64,000 nucleotides of DNA from Phaeotremella fagi. Its lineage: Eukaryota > Basidiomycota > Tremellomycetes > Tremellales > Phaeotremellaceae. The stretch's first letter is position 1, and every line of letters starts with the position of its first letter. Below the pieces are notes generated by a model, which saw nothing but the letters and a program-made list of their open reading frames with translations, was not told the DNA's origin and did no database searches. The DNA is taken from positions 124,001 to 188,000 of the forward strand of contig BCHU01000010.1 in assembly GCA_001599715.1 (NCBI GenBank). The letters run 5' to 3'. This document shows positions 24,897 through 33,588 of this stretch, piece after piece. A program made the translations under genes and the position numbers.

Positions 24897-27102
24897 CTAA
24901 TCATCACCTTTATCCAATCTAACAGCAGCTCTCTTCTTGACCTGATCCAAATCAGTCTTATGTCCTACCAACGTACGTATATCCTGAATCTTATATCTGA
25001 TCATCGTAGGTCTCTCCAAACTCATTCCCCAACCTAAAACTCTGACTCCTTTTGGTAGACCCATAGGTTCCAACATTTCAGGTCTGAAGACACCGGACTA
25101 AAGAGCTCCGTATCAGTGTTTGTTCTTTGGAAAGGGGAGGGCGGTGGTAGCTTACGTTAGCGATTTCTATCCATTTATTCAATCCGTCGTGCCAGGCGAA
25201 TACTTCCATACTGGGCTAAAAGAAATATCATCAGTTACCTATCCCATTCTCTAGATGTGGGTTCTGCAACTGACCTCAGTGTATGGATTGTAGGCAGGTT
25301 TGAATCTTAGCTTATGATTCCCAGTTTTTGCAAAGAATTCTTGCATGAACGCTGTGTTCGTATGTTAGACTCAATAATTTCACATTTGATTTGTATTTCG
25401 ACTTACCCAATAAATTACCCAATGTAATGTTGTAATCCGCTACTACACCTTCGACTTGATGGAACTCAGCTAAATGCGTTGCATCGGCAGTTTCGTTTCT
25501 ATTAAAATCAAATCAATTTTCCAAACTTTGAATCGAAAATATTGAAGTACGCCCGGACTCACCTGAAAACACGATCAATGGAATATAATTTGGCAGGTTT
25601 GAATCCACCAGGTTGGTTCGCTATTCGATAAAGCATTTCAGTGGAAACAGCAGTCGTATGTGTTCTCAACAACAATTTTTCAGATTCTTCACGATAGAAA
25701 GGTGCTCTGTATCCTATCGAACCGTATCCACCGACTTCATGGGTTTTCTTGACTCTTTCGTAATAATCTTGATCTGGTTGAAGGGCTTTGACGGGGTCTA
25801 AATCACTACCATTAGTATTGATCAACTAGATGAACAGTTGACTTACCCTTGACATAGAAGGTATCTTGAACTTCACGAGCTGGATGTTGTTGAGGAACGA
25901 ACATTGCGTCGAAATTCCAGAAAGCACTTTCGACGAAATGGTTGGTTGGCATTTCAGAGAAACTAAATCAGGTGTTAACATTATCCTGATCTAACCGTAA
26001 TAAAACACTTACCCCATATCGAAGAAAATCTGTCTGAACTCTTCTCTAACTTTCAAAAGTGGATGCAAAGCTCCTCCATCAGTTGGCTGACCAGCAGCTG
26101 CGAAATTGTATTGTTTGAAATCGGAATCTTTCCACGTTCCTCTGGAACGTCCTGTTAGCTCTGGTCGCCTTTAAGATAGGATATGACTGACGATTGGAGC
26201 ATCTCAACCGTTAGATCCGTTTCAACTTTCTTGACTTCGGTCGCAAACTCAGGTCCTTTCTTGGCAGTGTAATGAACATGTTTCCTGGGGAACAAGGTTA
26301 GCTGTCGATATTTGCAAGACGAAGTAGAGTAACTAACTTTGGAATGACTAATTTTCGTTTTTGTAATTCTTTAACAGCAGCTTCGTTTCCAGGTATATCT
26401 CCAGAATCCCTGATGACTCGTAATTGCTCAGCTGTTTCGTCAACAGGTGCTTCAGCCTATTTGGGATATCAGTTAAGAAGCCTTCAATAAGGAACCGACA
26501 ACTGACAGCTCTAACAAAACCAGCACCATCCTTTGCTATCCACTTGTTCTTGAACGCTCTACCTTGTCCAACTTTTGCAACTTCATCACCAACGAGTTTC
26601 TGAGAAACACAATATCATCAGTGAACCGTTTTTTGAAGATTGAATAAACCATAACATACCTTAATCTCCGGAACTCCTAAAGCAGCGCCTCCAGATGGAT
26701 TCAACGCTTCCCAAACTCTATATTCATGGGAGCCAGATTGAGCAATCGTTTCACCCTCTTCGGTAAGTGCGTATGTTGTTGCTGTGATTTGGGTTGGGAT
26801 AACCATCTACACATCAAAGGTCTTAGCGTTCATCCAACTTCAGATAAAGGAGCTCAAAACGTTGAGTCTACGAATAACCCGGAGAGCTAAACCCTACTTA
26901 CATTCTTACTAGCCAAACTATCTAGAACAGCTTTAATAGCATTCTGTTCCTCCAAACTAGTCAACGCGATACCATTCAAACTCAACAATCTCGAATCTGA
27001 AATTTCATTCTGAGTATCGAGAGTTGTTAAAATTAAAGCTTGAAGATCCGTTGAACTTGGGACTATGACTGGGGGTATTGGTGAGACCATTTTTATCTTC
27101 AC
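24897..27102 (-). CDS. FRS2: Phenylalanyl-tRNA synthetase alpha subunit, cytosolic
   Basis: This is the catalytic alpha subunit of the cytosolic alpha2-beta2 PheRS. The N-terminal winged-helix DNA-binding-fold-like domain ([24 protein letters not shown]) is followed by the class II core: GFSEMP...[17 protein letters not shown], motif 2 [19 protein letters not shown] and motif 3 [14 protein letters not shown]. The C-terminus is [14 protein letters not shown]. It is interrupted by about eleven short introns. The first Met of the exon (MKIKMVSP, 27102) is used; the Met at 27090 is equally possible. The gene is divergent from family B gene 1 across 258 bp. Confidence 0.95.
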
Positions 27103-27360
27103 TTTGGACAGTGTTTATACTGTCTTTTCACTGATAGAATTGGAGTGTCAAAATGAGTAAAGTTGATAGATTGTTGAACGTTGAGTCGAACTAATCAGAA
27201 TTCCATGTTCCAGTTGATTACGTAAACAATTCCTATATAAATGTGGCTTTTTTCGAAGAGCCACACTGACACAGATTGTTGAATTCAAGCCCAGATACTA
27301 TCGAAGCCGACCCCACTTGAGTGCAGACATGGTTTTGAACATAAACTATATCTAAAAAGC

Positions 27361-27828
27361 ATGTCTAATCAAACCAAAACAACCGAATGGCAAACAGCTT
27401 TCCAAAATAATAAATGCGTTTTACTCATCACTCCCCAAATCTCATCTGGAGAAACATCAGGAAGATGTAAAACCGAAATCAACGTTCTGGCTTTTTCTAA
27501 TTCACTCAACGAGGAGCAAAAAGAAAAAAAGAAAGAAAGTATCAAGACGCAGATGGTGACTAAATTGAACGAGCCTGATATAGCTTATGCGATTTGGGAG
27601 GATTTCTCGACAGAGTTAGATGACGGGAGCACTGGGAACGAACGTGCGAATAACTTTGCTAAATGTGTCATTGGATCTTGTTTGGATGAAGTTAGAGGTC
27701 AGGTTGAATATCAAGATTGTTTGATTGATGTTACTGATGAGAGAAGTGCTAAGTCGTTTCAAATGGAGATTGGCGGTGAGACTAGTAGTGTTTTGTATGG
27801 ATTAGTAAAAGAGTGTTCATGTCATTGA
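27361..27828 (+). CDS. Family B protein 1, unknown function
   Basis: Single-exon protein of 155 residues with no domain I recognise. It aligns with the gene at 28145: an N-terminal hydrophobic strand segment (CVLLITPQI against VILFVPEIL), a middle QMVTKLNEPDIAYAIWEDF against DMVIALTEQ...ITAAWGKEG, and a C-terminal LIDVTDERSAKSF against IFVSDTNTADSF. It has eight Cys (two in the C-terminal CSCH). There is no signal peptide, so it is presumed cytosolic. It is the first gene of the 27-49 kb accessory region. Confidence 0.65.
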   Translation: MSNQTKTTEWQTAFQNNKCVLLITPQISSGETSGRCKTEINVLAFSNSLNEEQKEKKKESIKTQMVTKLNEPDIAYAIWEDFSTELDDGSTGNERANNFAKCVIGSCLDEVRGQVEYQDCLIDVTDERSAKSFQMEIGGETSSVLYGLVKECSCH

Positions 27829-28144
27829 TGCATTCCGATTTTATTGAAACTTTGAAAGAATATGAGATATCTGACCTCATTTTACTTCTTTTCTCTAAAG
27901 CACTCATTTTCTCAACGAGAATTTACTATTCCAAGAACGTTTCAAAGCATGGTGAGCGATGATTTGAAGCTCATCGACGTCCTGTACCAGCACGTCCCTT
28001 TGATTTTCATCCTTTTGTCCTCCCTTCATTATCATGATTCGAAGCCCTTCAGAAAATCAATCAACATCTTTGGTGTTTTCACACTTATTATAGAATCTAA
28101 CCAAGAACAGCTGAATCAAAACCTATAATCGCAAACAGCCAATA
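27829..28144. other. Intergenic between family B genes 1 and 2
   Basis: Spacer of 316 bp. An 88-residue open frame at 27862-28128 overlaps the presumed promoter of the next gene and matches none of the local families, so it is not called. Confidence 0.45.
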
Positions 28145-28828
28145 ATGTCAAACTCAGATACTTCCGATCATCACCGTCTCAAGCAAAAATTCAAAGACGT
28201 CAAGAAGATATTTTCAAGGAAAAGTAAAAAGAAATACAAAAAAAGTCTCGAGATTCAAGATTGGCCTTCATCAAGCGAACATTCGTCCCCCAGTCTGATC
28301 GAAGAGTTGATACTACCTATCCCAACGTTCGGTCAAGTTGATTATTCAAATCTATCCGCAACCTCCGTAAATAAGTCCGATTCACCTTTACTCTCGAGAT
28401 TCAAATCAGCCTACAATAATGGAGAAACCGTCATTCTCTTCGTACCCGAAATTCTCAAAGAGGAACAAAAAAAAAGTTGTTCAATGAACGCCAAACCAGT
28501 TTGTGCATATCATCGAATCTTCCAAGACGATATCGAGAAAACTAGGTTCAAGAACATACTCGAATCAGATCTCGACCGCTTACGCACTGACATGGTTATC
28601 GCACTCACAGAACAAGGTAATCGTTCTGATATCACTGCTGCTTGGGGAAAAGAAGGTGACGGTGAAAAAAGTGCTTATATGATACCGGAGAGAATCATTC
28701 AATCAAAGATTTTCGAATACGAGTCAAAAGGATTGCATACGGAATATACGATTTTCGTTAGTGATACAAACACCGCCGATAGTTTTGCGACTTGGGCTGA
28801 TGGTCGAGGATCGGAGGTTGTGATTTGA
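28145..28828 (+). CDS. Family B protein 2, unknown function
   Basis: Single-exon protein of 227 residues. It has a Lys/Arg-rich N-terminus (HHRLKQKFKDVKKIFSRKSK, then KKYKKS) absent from gene 1, followed by the family B region from about residue 83: SRFKSAYNNGETVILFVPEI, DLDRLRTDMVIALTEQ, AAWGKEGDGEKSAY, TEYTIFVSDTNTADSFATWA. The basic N-terminus could be a nuclear or membrane-targeting element; that is an inference. Comparison with 27361 and 32880 defines the family. No recognised domain. Confidence 0.66.
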   Translation: MSNSDTSDHHRLKQKFKDVKKIFSRKSKKKYKKSLEIQDWPSSSEHSSPSLIEELILPIPTFGQVDYSNLSATSVNKSDSPLLSRFKSAYNNGETVILFVPEILKEEQKKSCSMNAKPVCAYHRIFQDDIEKTRFKNILESDLDRLRTDMVIALTEQGNRSDITAAWGKEGDGEKSAYMIPERIIQSKIFEYESKGLHTEYTIFVSDTNTADSFATWADGRGSEVVI

Positions 28829-29211
28829 GAGAGGATAGATCAGTTTCACGGGGATGGGAATGTACAAAAGAAAGAACGGGATATTGAAGGTGGAGCACTT
28901 TCATGACGCTACGATATTGTCCATATTTCAACAACCTATAACGCTCCTTTATCCATCCTTTCAACAGAGATCCCAAACGTGCAATGAAGTAGTCGGTGAT
29001 ATCTTTAAAAGCCTACAACTCTCCTTTATCCATCCTTTCAACGGAGGTCAAACTTGCAATGACGAAATAAATCAGTTGAATATTTCCTCGATTAGGAAGA
29101 AGGTCCTGTCTTCTAATGTATTTTACACTTATAGCACCATTTCCTTGCAATTTAATTTGTTTAGTTATTCATCAAACACGCCAACAAGAACAAAACATCA
29201 TCTTCCTTACT
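28829..29211. promoter_or_regulatory. Intergenic and promoter of family C gene 1
   Basis: The stretch holds the two repeat copies and, from about 29070, a leader (TTGAATATTTCCTCGATTAG ... CATCTTCCTTACT just before the ATG) that is closely matched before the broken family C copy at 31428. Confidence 0.55.
28943..29062. repeat. Two tandem copies of a ~45-bp repeat
   Basis: CTCCTTTATCCATCCTTTCA followed by a partly conserved stretch ending in TGCAATGA occurs at 28943-28986 and again at 29021-29062. A third, more diverged copy lies at 29864-29914 with the same CTCCTTTAT...TATCCTTTC...GCAATGACA layout. The copies flank family C gene 1. Confidence 0.7.
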
Positions 29212-29676
29212 ATGAGTAGTTGTTCCACTGACTGCCTCCCATATCGAGTCGACTTACACTTACAAGTAATGTCAATCAGACAATCCGAAATCGAAAGCTA
29301 CCTTTCCGGTGGCAACTCCAACTCCGAAAATTTACTTCACTCACTGTCAATGTACTTACGCTACAACGACCTCATGATCGAACACCTACAAGGTAACTAT
29401 CTCAACAAAAAAAGTTTCAGCTCAAAACTCAAAGCTGGTTGTACTTCAAATCATTCAACCTCCTTTTCGGTCAAAGAACTTTGGGGCAGATACCAATCTA
29501 CATGCATTTTCACCGAAAGTATTATTAACAAGATGGTTAACGACGGGAAACTAAAATGGGAAGGAAAGCCTGGTGGAAAAAAGACTTGGCATGTTGTTGA
29601 AGAAGATGTTTTAAAGGTTAAAGAGGAGTCTAAAGAGGAGATCAAAGACGACTCTAAGGAGGATTGGTTGGTTTAG
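29212..29676 (+). CDS. Family C protein 1, unknown function
   Basis: The start at 29212 (MSSCSTDCLPY) is chosen because the leader before it is conserved before the copy at 31428, although the frame is open further upstream. The product is 154 residues. Its core is LNKKSFSSKLKAG...HSTSFSVKELWGRYQSTCIFTESI, matched at 31428-31798 and 32056. The tail is rich in Lys/Glu/Asp and ends KEDWLV. No signal peptide, membrane segment or known domain is seen. Confidence 0.66.
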   Translation: MSSCSTDCLPYRVDLHLQVMSIRQSEIESYLSGGNSNSENLLHSLSMYLRYNDLMIEHLQGNYLNKKSFSSKLKAGCTSNHSTSFSVKELWGRYQSTCIFTESIINKMVNDGKLKWEGKPGGKKTWHVVEEDVLKVKEESKEEIKDDSKEDWLV

Positions 29677-30355
29677 GTAGTTTACTGTAGGATTGCTGAA
29701 TGACATCTTGGGGGAAGTTGTTGTGCAAGCCAGACTTTCAAGCACTGTTTCATATGTAAACATGCATGCACACACAGAGTACATGGCATTCCAATTCATC
29801 TACAATACTGCTTGACATACCACATACCAATTACCTAAATCACTTTGGAGCCCAGTCTGCACTGCTCCTTTATATATATCTATCCTTTCTACAGATATCA
29901 TAAACATGCAATGACAAGATGAATCCATTGGTGAGTAAATGCCAGGAATTGAGAGGGCCTTGAATTTATGTACTGTAGCAACTAATAGGAAGCCCAGCTC
30001 TTCTAGTAGCTTTAGCTGTTATCCAGGTTTAATAATCTCAGGCAGTGATGGATTGAACAGAATTCCACGCTAAATACTTTTAGTCATCAAAACCTCTACA
30101 GCATATAACTGTACACTTGTGTTCATGAAATAACCAGAAATCTGATGTTGTATGCTTACGGTGGTGATGTGTTGGCAGAGATCGAAAATTTATTTATTGG
30201 AATTGCTGGTACCTGCACACAACTACAAATTTGAGTGCATATAACTTGAAACAACTCCTTCAGCCTCCACAGTCACCTTTGACTACTAGTACATATGTTT
30301 TTCATTGCCCTATCCCATCAATTCTCTTCCTCCACAGAACCCTTCCCTCCTTTAT
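29677..30355. repeat. 3' flank of inverted family D unit, plus third ~45-bp repeat
   Basis: Read on the minus strand, roughly 29940-30300 matches the 3' flank of the D genes at 38893 and 40237. Shared features are GTAGTCAAAGGTGACTGTGG, CAGGTACCAGCAA, ACAACATCA...TCTGGTTAT, TGAACACAAGTGTA, GCTGTAGAGG, and AGCTGGGCTTCCTA then TAAATTCAAGGCC. This shows that the D gene at 30356-30937 was copied with several hundred bp of flank. No gene is called. Confidence 0.7.
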
Positions 30356-30937
30356 TCACCAGCCCCAAGAACGAGCATACGCACTAACTCTACCTATCAC
30401 TGTTTGGATACTTCGATTGTCTCCGGAGTTCACAAAGTTGTCCACCATAAGCTGTGTGTGAGCTAAAAGTGCTTCGCACTCTCGAAGTTCGATTTCTGGG
30501 ATTGCAGGTCTGCGATGACCTTCCCTCTCCCAGCTTAAAATGTATTGTAAATCATTGATTGTTGTTTGGTATGCCTGAGCCTGGTCTTCCCGCTCTTGTC
30601 GAACCAATCTGGCAGTAGCTATACTCCGTTCTTGGTCTCTATTTGCCCCTAAATGAGTCATGAAAGCATGATAGGTGCGAAGGACAGCTTCATAAGCTTC
30701 GTGAACTTGCCGAGCTTGCTGACGTGTAGGTTGAAGCATGAAACGAGACCCATACCGATCCAATAGGCCACGTGTTCGCTGCCTCTGACCTCCCCATCTT
30801 CCCAGTAGAGTATTAAATAGCTCTGAACCACCAATTGTCTCACTATTCTGTTGATAATAATCGTAAGTTTCCTGACTGCTCAACATTAAGTTTTCAACAC
30901 GTTGAATTACTTCACCCGGATCAATTGTTGAGCTCAT
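30356..30937 (-). CDS. Family D protein a (inverted copy), unknown function
   Basis: This is the only minus-strand D gene: one exon, 193 residues, start MSSTIDPGEVIQ. The frame is open further upstream but every D gene starts MSS/MSR at this point of the conserved leader. Family D features: EVIQRVENL helix, a YYQQ segment, LFNTLLGRWGGQ.QRTRGLLDRYGS, then QVHEAYEAVLRTYHAFMTHLG and a C-terminal helical half rich in Gln/Arg/Glu. It appears all-helical and soluble with no signal peptide. Its promoter has the duplicated AGACAG(C/T)TAAAAG element (about 31016-31050 on the minus strand). Confidence 0.68.
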   Translation of the reverse strand: MSSTIDPGEVIQRVENLMLSSQETYDYYQQNSETIGGSELFNTLLGRWGGQRQRTRGLLDRYGSRFMLQPTRQQARQVHEAYEAVLRTYHAFMTHLGANRDQERSIATARLVRQEREDQAQAYQTTINDLQYILSWEREGHRRPAIPEIELRECEALLAHTQLMVDNFVNSGDNRSIQTVIGRVSAYARSWGW

Positions 30938-31427
30938 TTTCCTATACAATTTTGAACAAATTATTTGATGGAACAAAATGTGAAGAGGGAAGGAAAACAA
31001 CTCAAATTGGCTCCCCTTTTAACTGTCTTCAAAAACTTTTAGCTGTCTTTGAAAATTTGTTGTGGTGAAAGGAAATAAAACAATTTTTTTTCTTTTTCTT
31101 ATCTTATCATTGGAAAGATATGTCCTACGGAAGGCAAGGATAAAAGGAGTGAGGGTGAGTTATACCGATATTTCCACCCAAACTGCCTCAGGCTTTTGTT
31201 CCCATGCAAGAAAGAGTTCAGCTGCCACTTTCTGATTTTATCAATTGAATATTTCCCCGATTAGAAGGTCCTGACTGCAATGAGGATATCAATTGAATAT
31301 TCCCGGCTCAGAAGGAGGTGTCCTCCAATGTATTTCACACTTGTTAGACCATTTCTTTGCCACTGAATGTGTTTTGTTGTTCATCAAACCCACAAACAAG
31401 ACAAAACAGCATCCTTCTTTCCTTACT
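30938..31427. promoter_or_regulatory. Promoters of D gene a (-) and the broken C copy (+)
   Basis: The left part, read on the minus strand, matches the D promoter: CCTTTTATCCTTGCCTTC, GATAAGA, the AGACAGCTAAAAG / AGACAGTTAAAAG pair, GAGCCAA.TTGAG and a pyrimidine-rich leader. The right part (31240-31427) matches the family C leader. Inside it TCAATTGAATATT.CC occurs twice (31239 and 31289). Confidence 0.6.
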
Positions 31428-31798
31428 ATGAGTCTTTGTTCCAGGAGCTGCCTCCTATATCTAGTTGACTTGGACTTACGAGTAATGTCAATCAAATATC
31501 AAGAATCGAAAGCCACCTTTTTGGTGTAGGTGGCAACGCTGACGGACTACTTCAAGCACAGTCGAATTACTTGTTCCAAAACGATATTATGATTACAAAT
31601 CTGCAAGGTAGCACTCTAAACAAAGAAACGTTCAGCTTAAAACTCAAAGCAGCTAGCTTGGATCATCCATGTAGCTTTTCGGTTGAAGAACTTTGGGCGC
31701 AATACAGAACTACTTCCCTTTACACTGAGAGTTTTATGAAAAAGCTGCGTTCCGAGAATATGAGGTGGGCTGCCCGGGGAAGAAACTTGGTTTGTTAA
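31428..31798 (+). pseudogene. Family C pseudogene, frameshifted
   Basis: The start MSLCSRSCLLY and the leader match family C gene 1. A single missing base near 31500 (GAATCG where gene 1 has GAAATCG) shifts the frame, and reading stops at 31529. The family C core then continues in another frame from about 31530 (LNKETFSLKLKA..., CSFSVEELWAQYRTTSLYTES). The 3' end is also shorter, losing the acidic tail. A small intron bridging the break cannot be excluded, but no good donor and acceptor restore the family sequence. Confidence 0.7.
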
Positions 31799-32055
31799 TA
31801 CAAAGAGTGAAATCCATCTTCGGAGATCGTCTTCCAAAGAAGAATAAATTGTTGTGTCGGTGAAGGGATACAAAAGAAATCCCGGTTGTCGAAGGTAGAG
31901 CTTTTTCCATCAGTTGCAATGTATTTCGTTCCTTTATCATGTAGAGCTCGTCGCCTTTTCAATTCGTTTTAGTATCACTTTACATACGGTTCTGTCTTCT
32001 ATCTAAACCGTTATCACATCTTTCCACCAACGTCTCGACATCAACTTACATCGTC

Positions 32056-32472
32056 ATGGATCTTTCTTGCAGCAAATCTTTTCATTGTAAATCGAATTCA
32101 GTGAACAGAAGCTTGATAATATTGTCAAATCTCCAGTCAGAAATCGAAGAGTGTCGGGCCAAAGGAGAGAACAGCAAAGTATACCAACTCCAAGCCACAT
32201 ATATTCGTCAAAATGTTCCACTCACCAACATGCTTAACGTTGCAAACGGTGTAAAGGTCGACGAAAAAACTTTTGAAAATCAACTTTCAGACTTGGATCA
32301 CGACTGTCCGTTGTTAGTTGACAAGCTTTGGTCGAGGTATGAGAATATTTCTCTTTACACTGAAAGTGTTATCGCAGAGAAGGAGGGTAAGATTGAGCCG
32401 ACCCAATTAGACGATTCAGAAGCTTGGGATATCGTTGACAAGGAGGAGGACGAGTTGGACGATTTTGTTTAA
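32056..32472 (+). CDS. Family C protein 3, unknown function
   Basis: Single-exon protein of 138 residues. The N-terminus MDLSCSKSFHCKSNS is Cys/Ser-rich as in the other members. The core reads VDEKTFENQLSDLDHDCPLL, then VDKLWSRYENISLYTESV, aligning with SFSVKELWGRYQSTCIFTES in gene 1. The tail is acidic and ends DELDDFV, compared with KEDWLV in gene 1. It is divergent but keeps an intact frame, unlike its neighbour at 31428. Confidence 0.66.
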   Translation: MDLSCSKSFHCKSNSVNRSLIILSNLQSEIEECRAKGENSKVYQLQATYIRQNVPLTNMLNVANGVKVDEKTFENQLSDLDHDCPLLVDKLWSRYENISLYTESVIAEKEGKIEPTQLDDSEAWDIVDKEEDELDDFV

Positions 32473-32879
32473 ATTGAGATTGCGTGGATGACTTCGGAGA
32501 AAGATACGAAAATGTAATCAGTGCACACTTTCTGTTCCAACAAATTCTTTGGAGCACTCGTTTTTCCACATAACCACGCATACAGTACTGTAAGACATGA
32601 AGTACTCACATGATTCCAATATCCAAATCCTTAGCGTACAGTGTGCCAAAATGGTTTAACCAAATTTTGGAGGGTGCCCACCGATTCATTCTGCAGTCTT
32701 CGTCCCAATCCAGCTATTGTCTTCGAACTATTCCCGATAGTCTTCTTTTCACCGTATCAGTTCAATGGATCCTTTGTCCCAACGAAATTCATGTGCGAGT
32801 TGCACTATTCCTACTTTCTTTTCCCCCTTTCCCCTTCTAATCAACACCTTCTTGCCACCGCTTACATTATCCTCAATCC
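32473..32879. other. Intergenic between C gene 3 and B gene 3
   Basis: The stretch contains TACAGTACTGTA at 32581-32592. Two overlapping plus-strand open frames (32610-32883) run through the promoter of the next gene and match nothing local; not called. Confidence 0.45.
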
Positions 32880-33335
32880 ATGACTGAACAAACCACCTCC
32901 AACGCCACCCACATCTTCACAGACGAAGAGCTTGATAAGTGCGGTATGACAGCCCGAATCGACATTGCTCCTAAATTCTCCAGAATCAAACCGGGGTGTT
33001 CAGAAGATGAAGAAGGGTCCAAAAACCCAAGTTTATACTATCCAAATCCAACCGTCAACTGTCTTAGCAACCCGATCTCCACACTTGATTTGTACACCAA
33101 TGAAGCTTATCACCAGAGAGTAGAGAGAGACGTCAGAAATATTGAAGCCCGATTGAGGAATCATTTTAAAATTGCTCAGGTTTCAGATCCTTTGAGAACA
33201 GTCTGGATTGAGCAGGGTGAAGAGAAAGCTAAAGAGAGTTTGAGCTTGGTTTTAGAAACTTTGATCGATAGTTATAAAATTGAATATCCAACTTATATTT
33301 TTTCGATTGGTAAAAATTTGATAGCTTGGGCATAG
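32880..33335 (+). CDS. Family B protein 3, unknown function
   Basis: Single-exon protein of 151 residues. The C-terminal half aligns with family B gene 2: ARLRNHFKIAQVS against DRLRTDMVIALTE, VWIEQGEEKAKES against AAWGKEGDGEKSA, and YPTYIFSIGKNLIAWA against TEYTIFVSDTNTADSFATWA. The N-terminal half is different. No known domain, signal peptide or membrane segment. Confidence 0.6.
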   Translation: MTEQTTSNATHIFTDEELDKCGMTARIDIAPKFSRIKPGCSEDEEGSKNPSLYYPNPTVNCLSNPISTLDLYTNEAYHQRVERDVRNIEARLRNHFKIAQVSDPLRTVWIEQGEEKAKESLSLVLETLIDSYKIEYPTYIFSIGKNLIAWA

Positions 33336-33588
33336 TGATGGAGTGAGGAAGTAGTTGTTTATATACACGTACTGAAACTGAATGCATGTGTAATGGAACG
33401 AGGTAGTGTTTCCATGTACAATATCGTGAGTCTGCAAAAATGCTTGCTGCGCCACTTCTTAACCAATTACTGTACTTGTACAGTGCTCGTACTGTACGAG
33501 TACATAATTTGAGGACACTTTACTTTGGCAAGAAAATAAACGATGACAAAGTCCATAATATATACATACGCTAAGATTAAGCTATAAA

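Noticed and set aside
24888..24901. CCTAACCCTAA resembling telomere repeat
   Set aside because: Only about two units, located at the FRS2 stop codon; chance match, no array.
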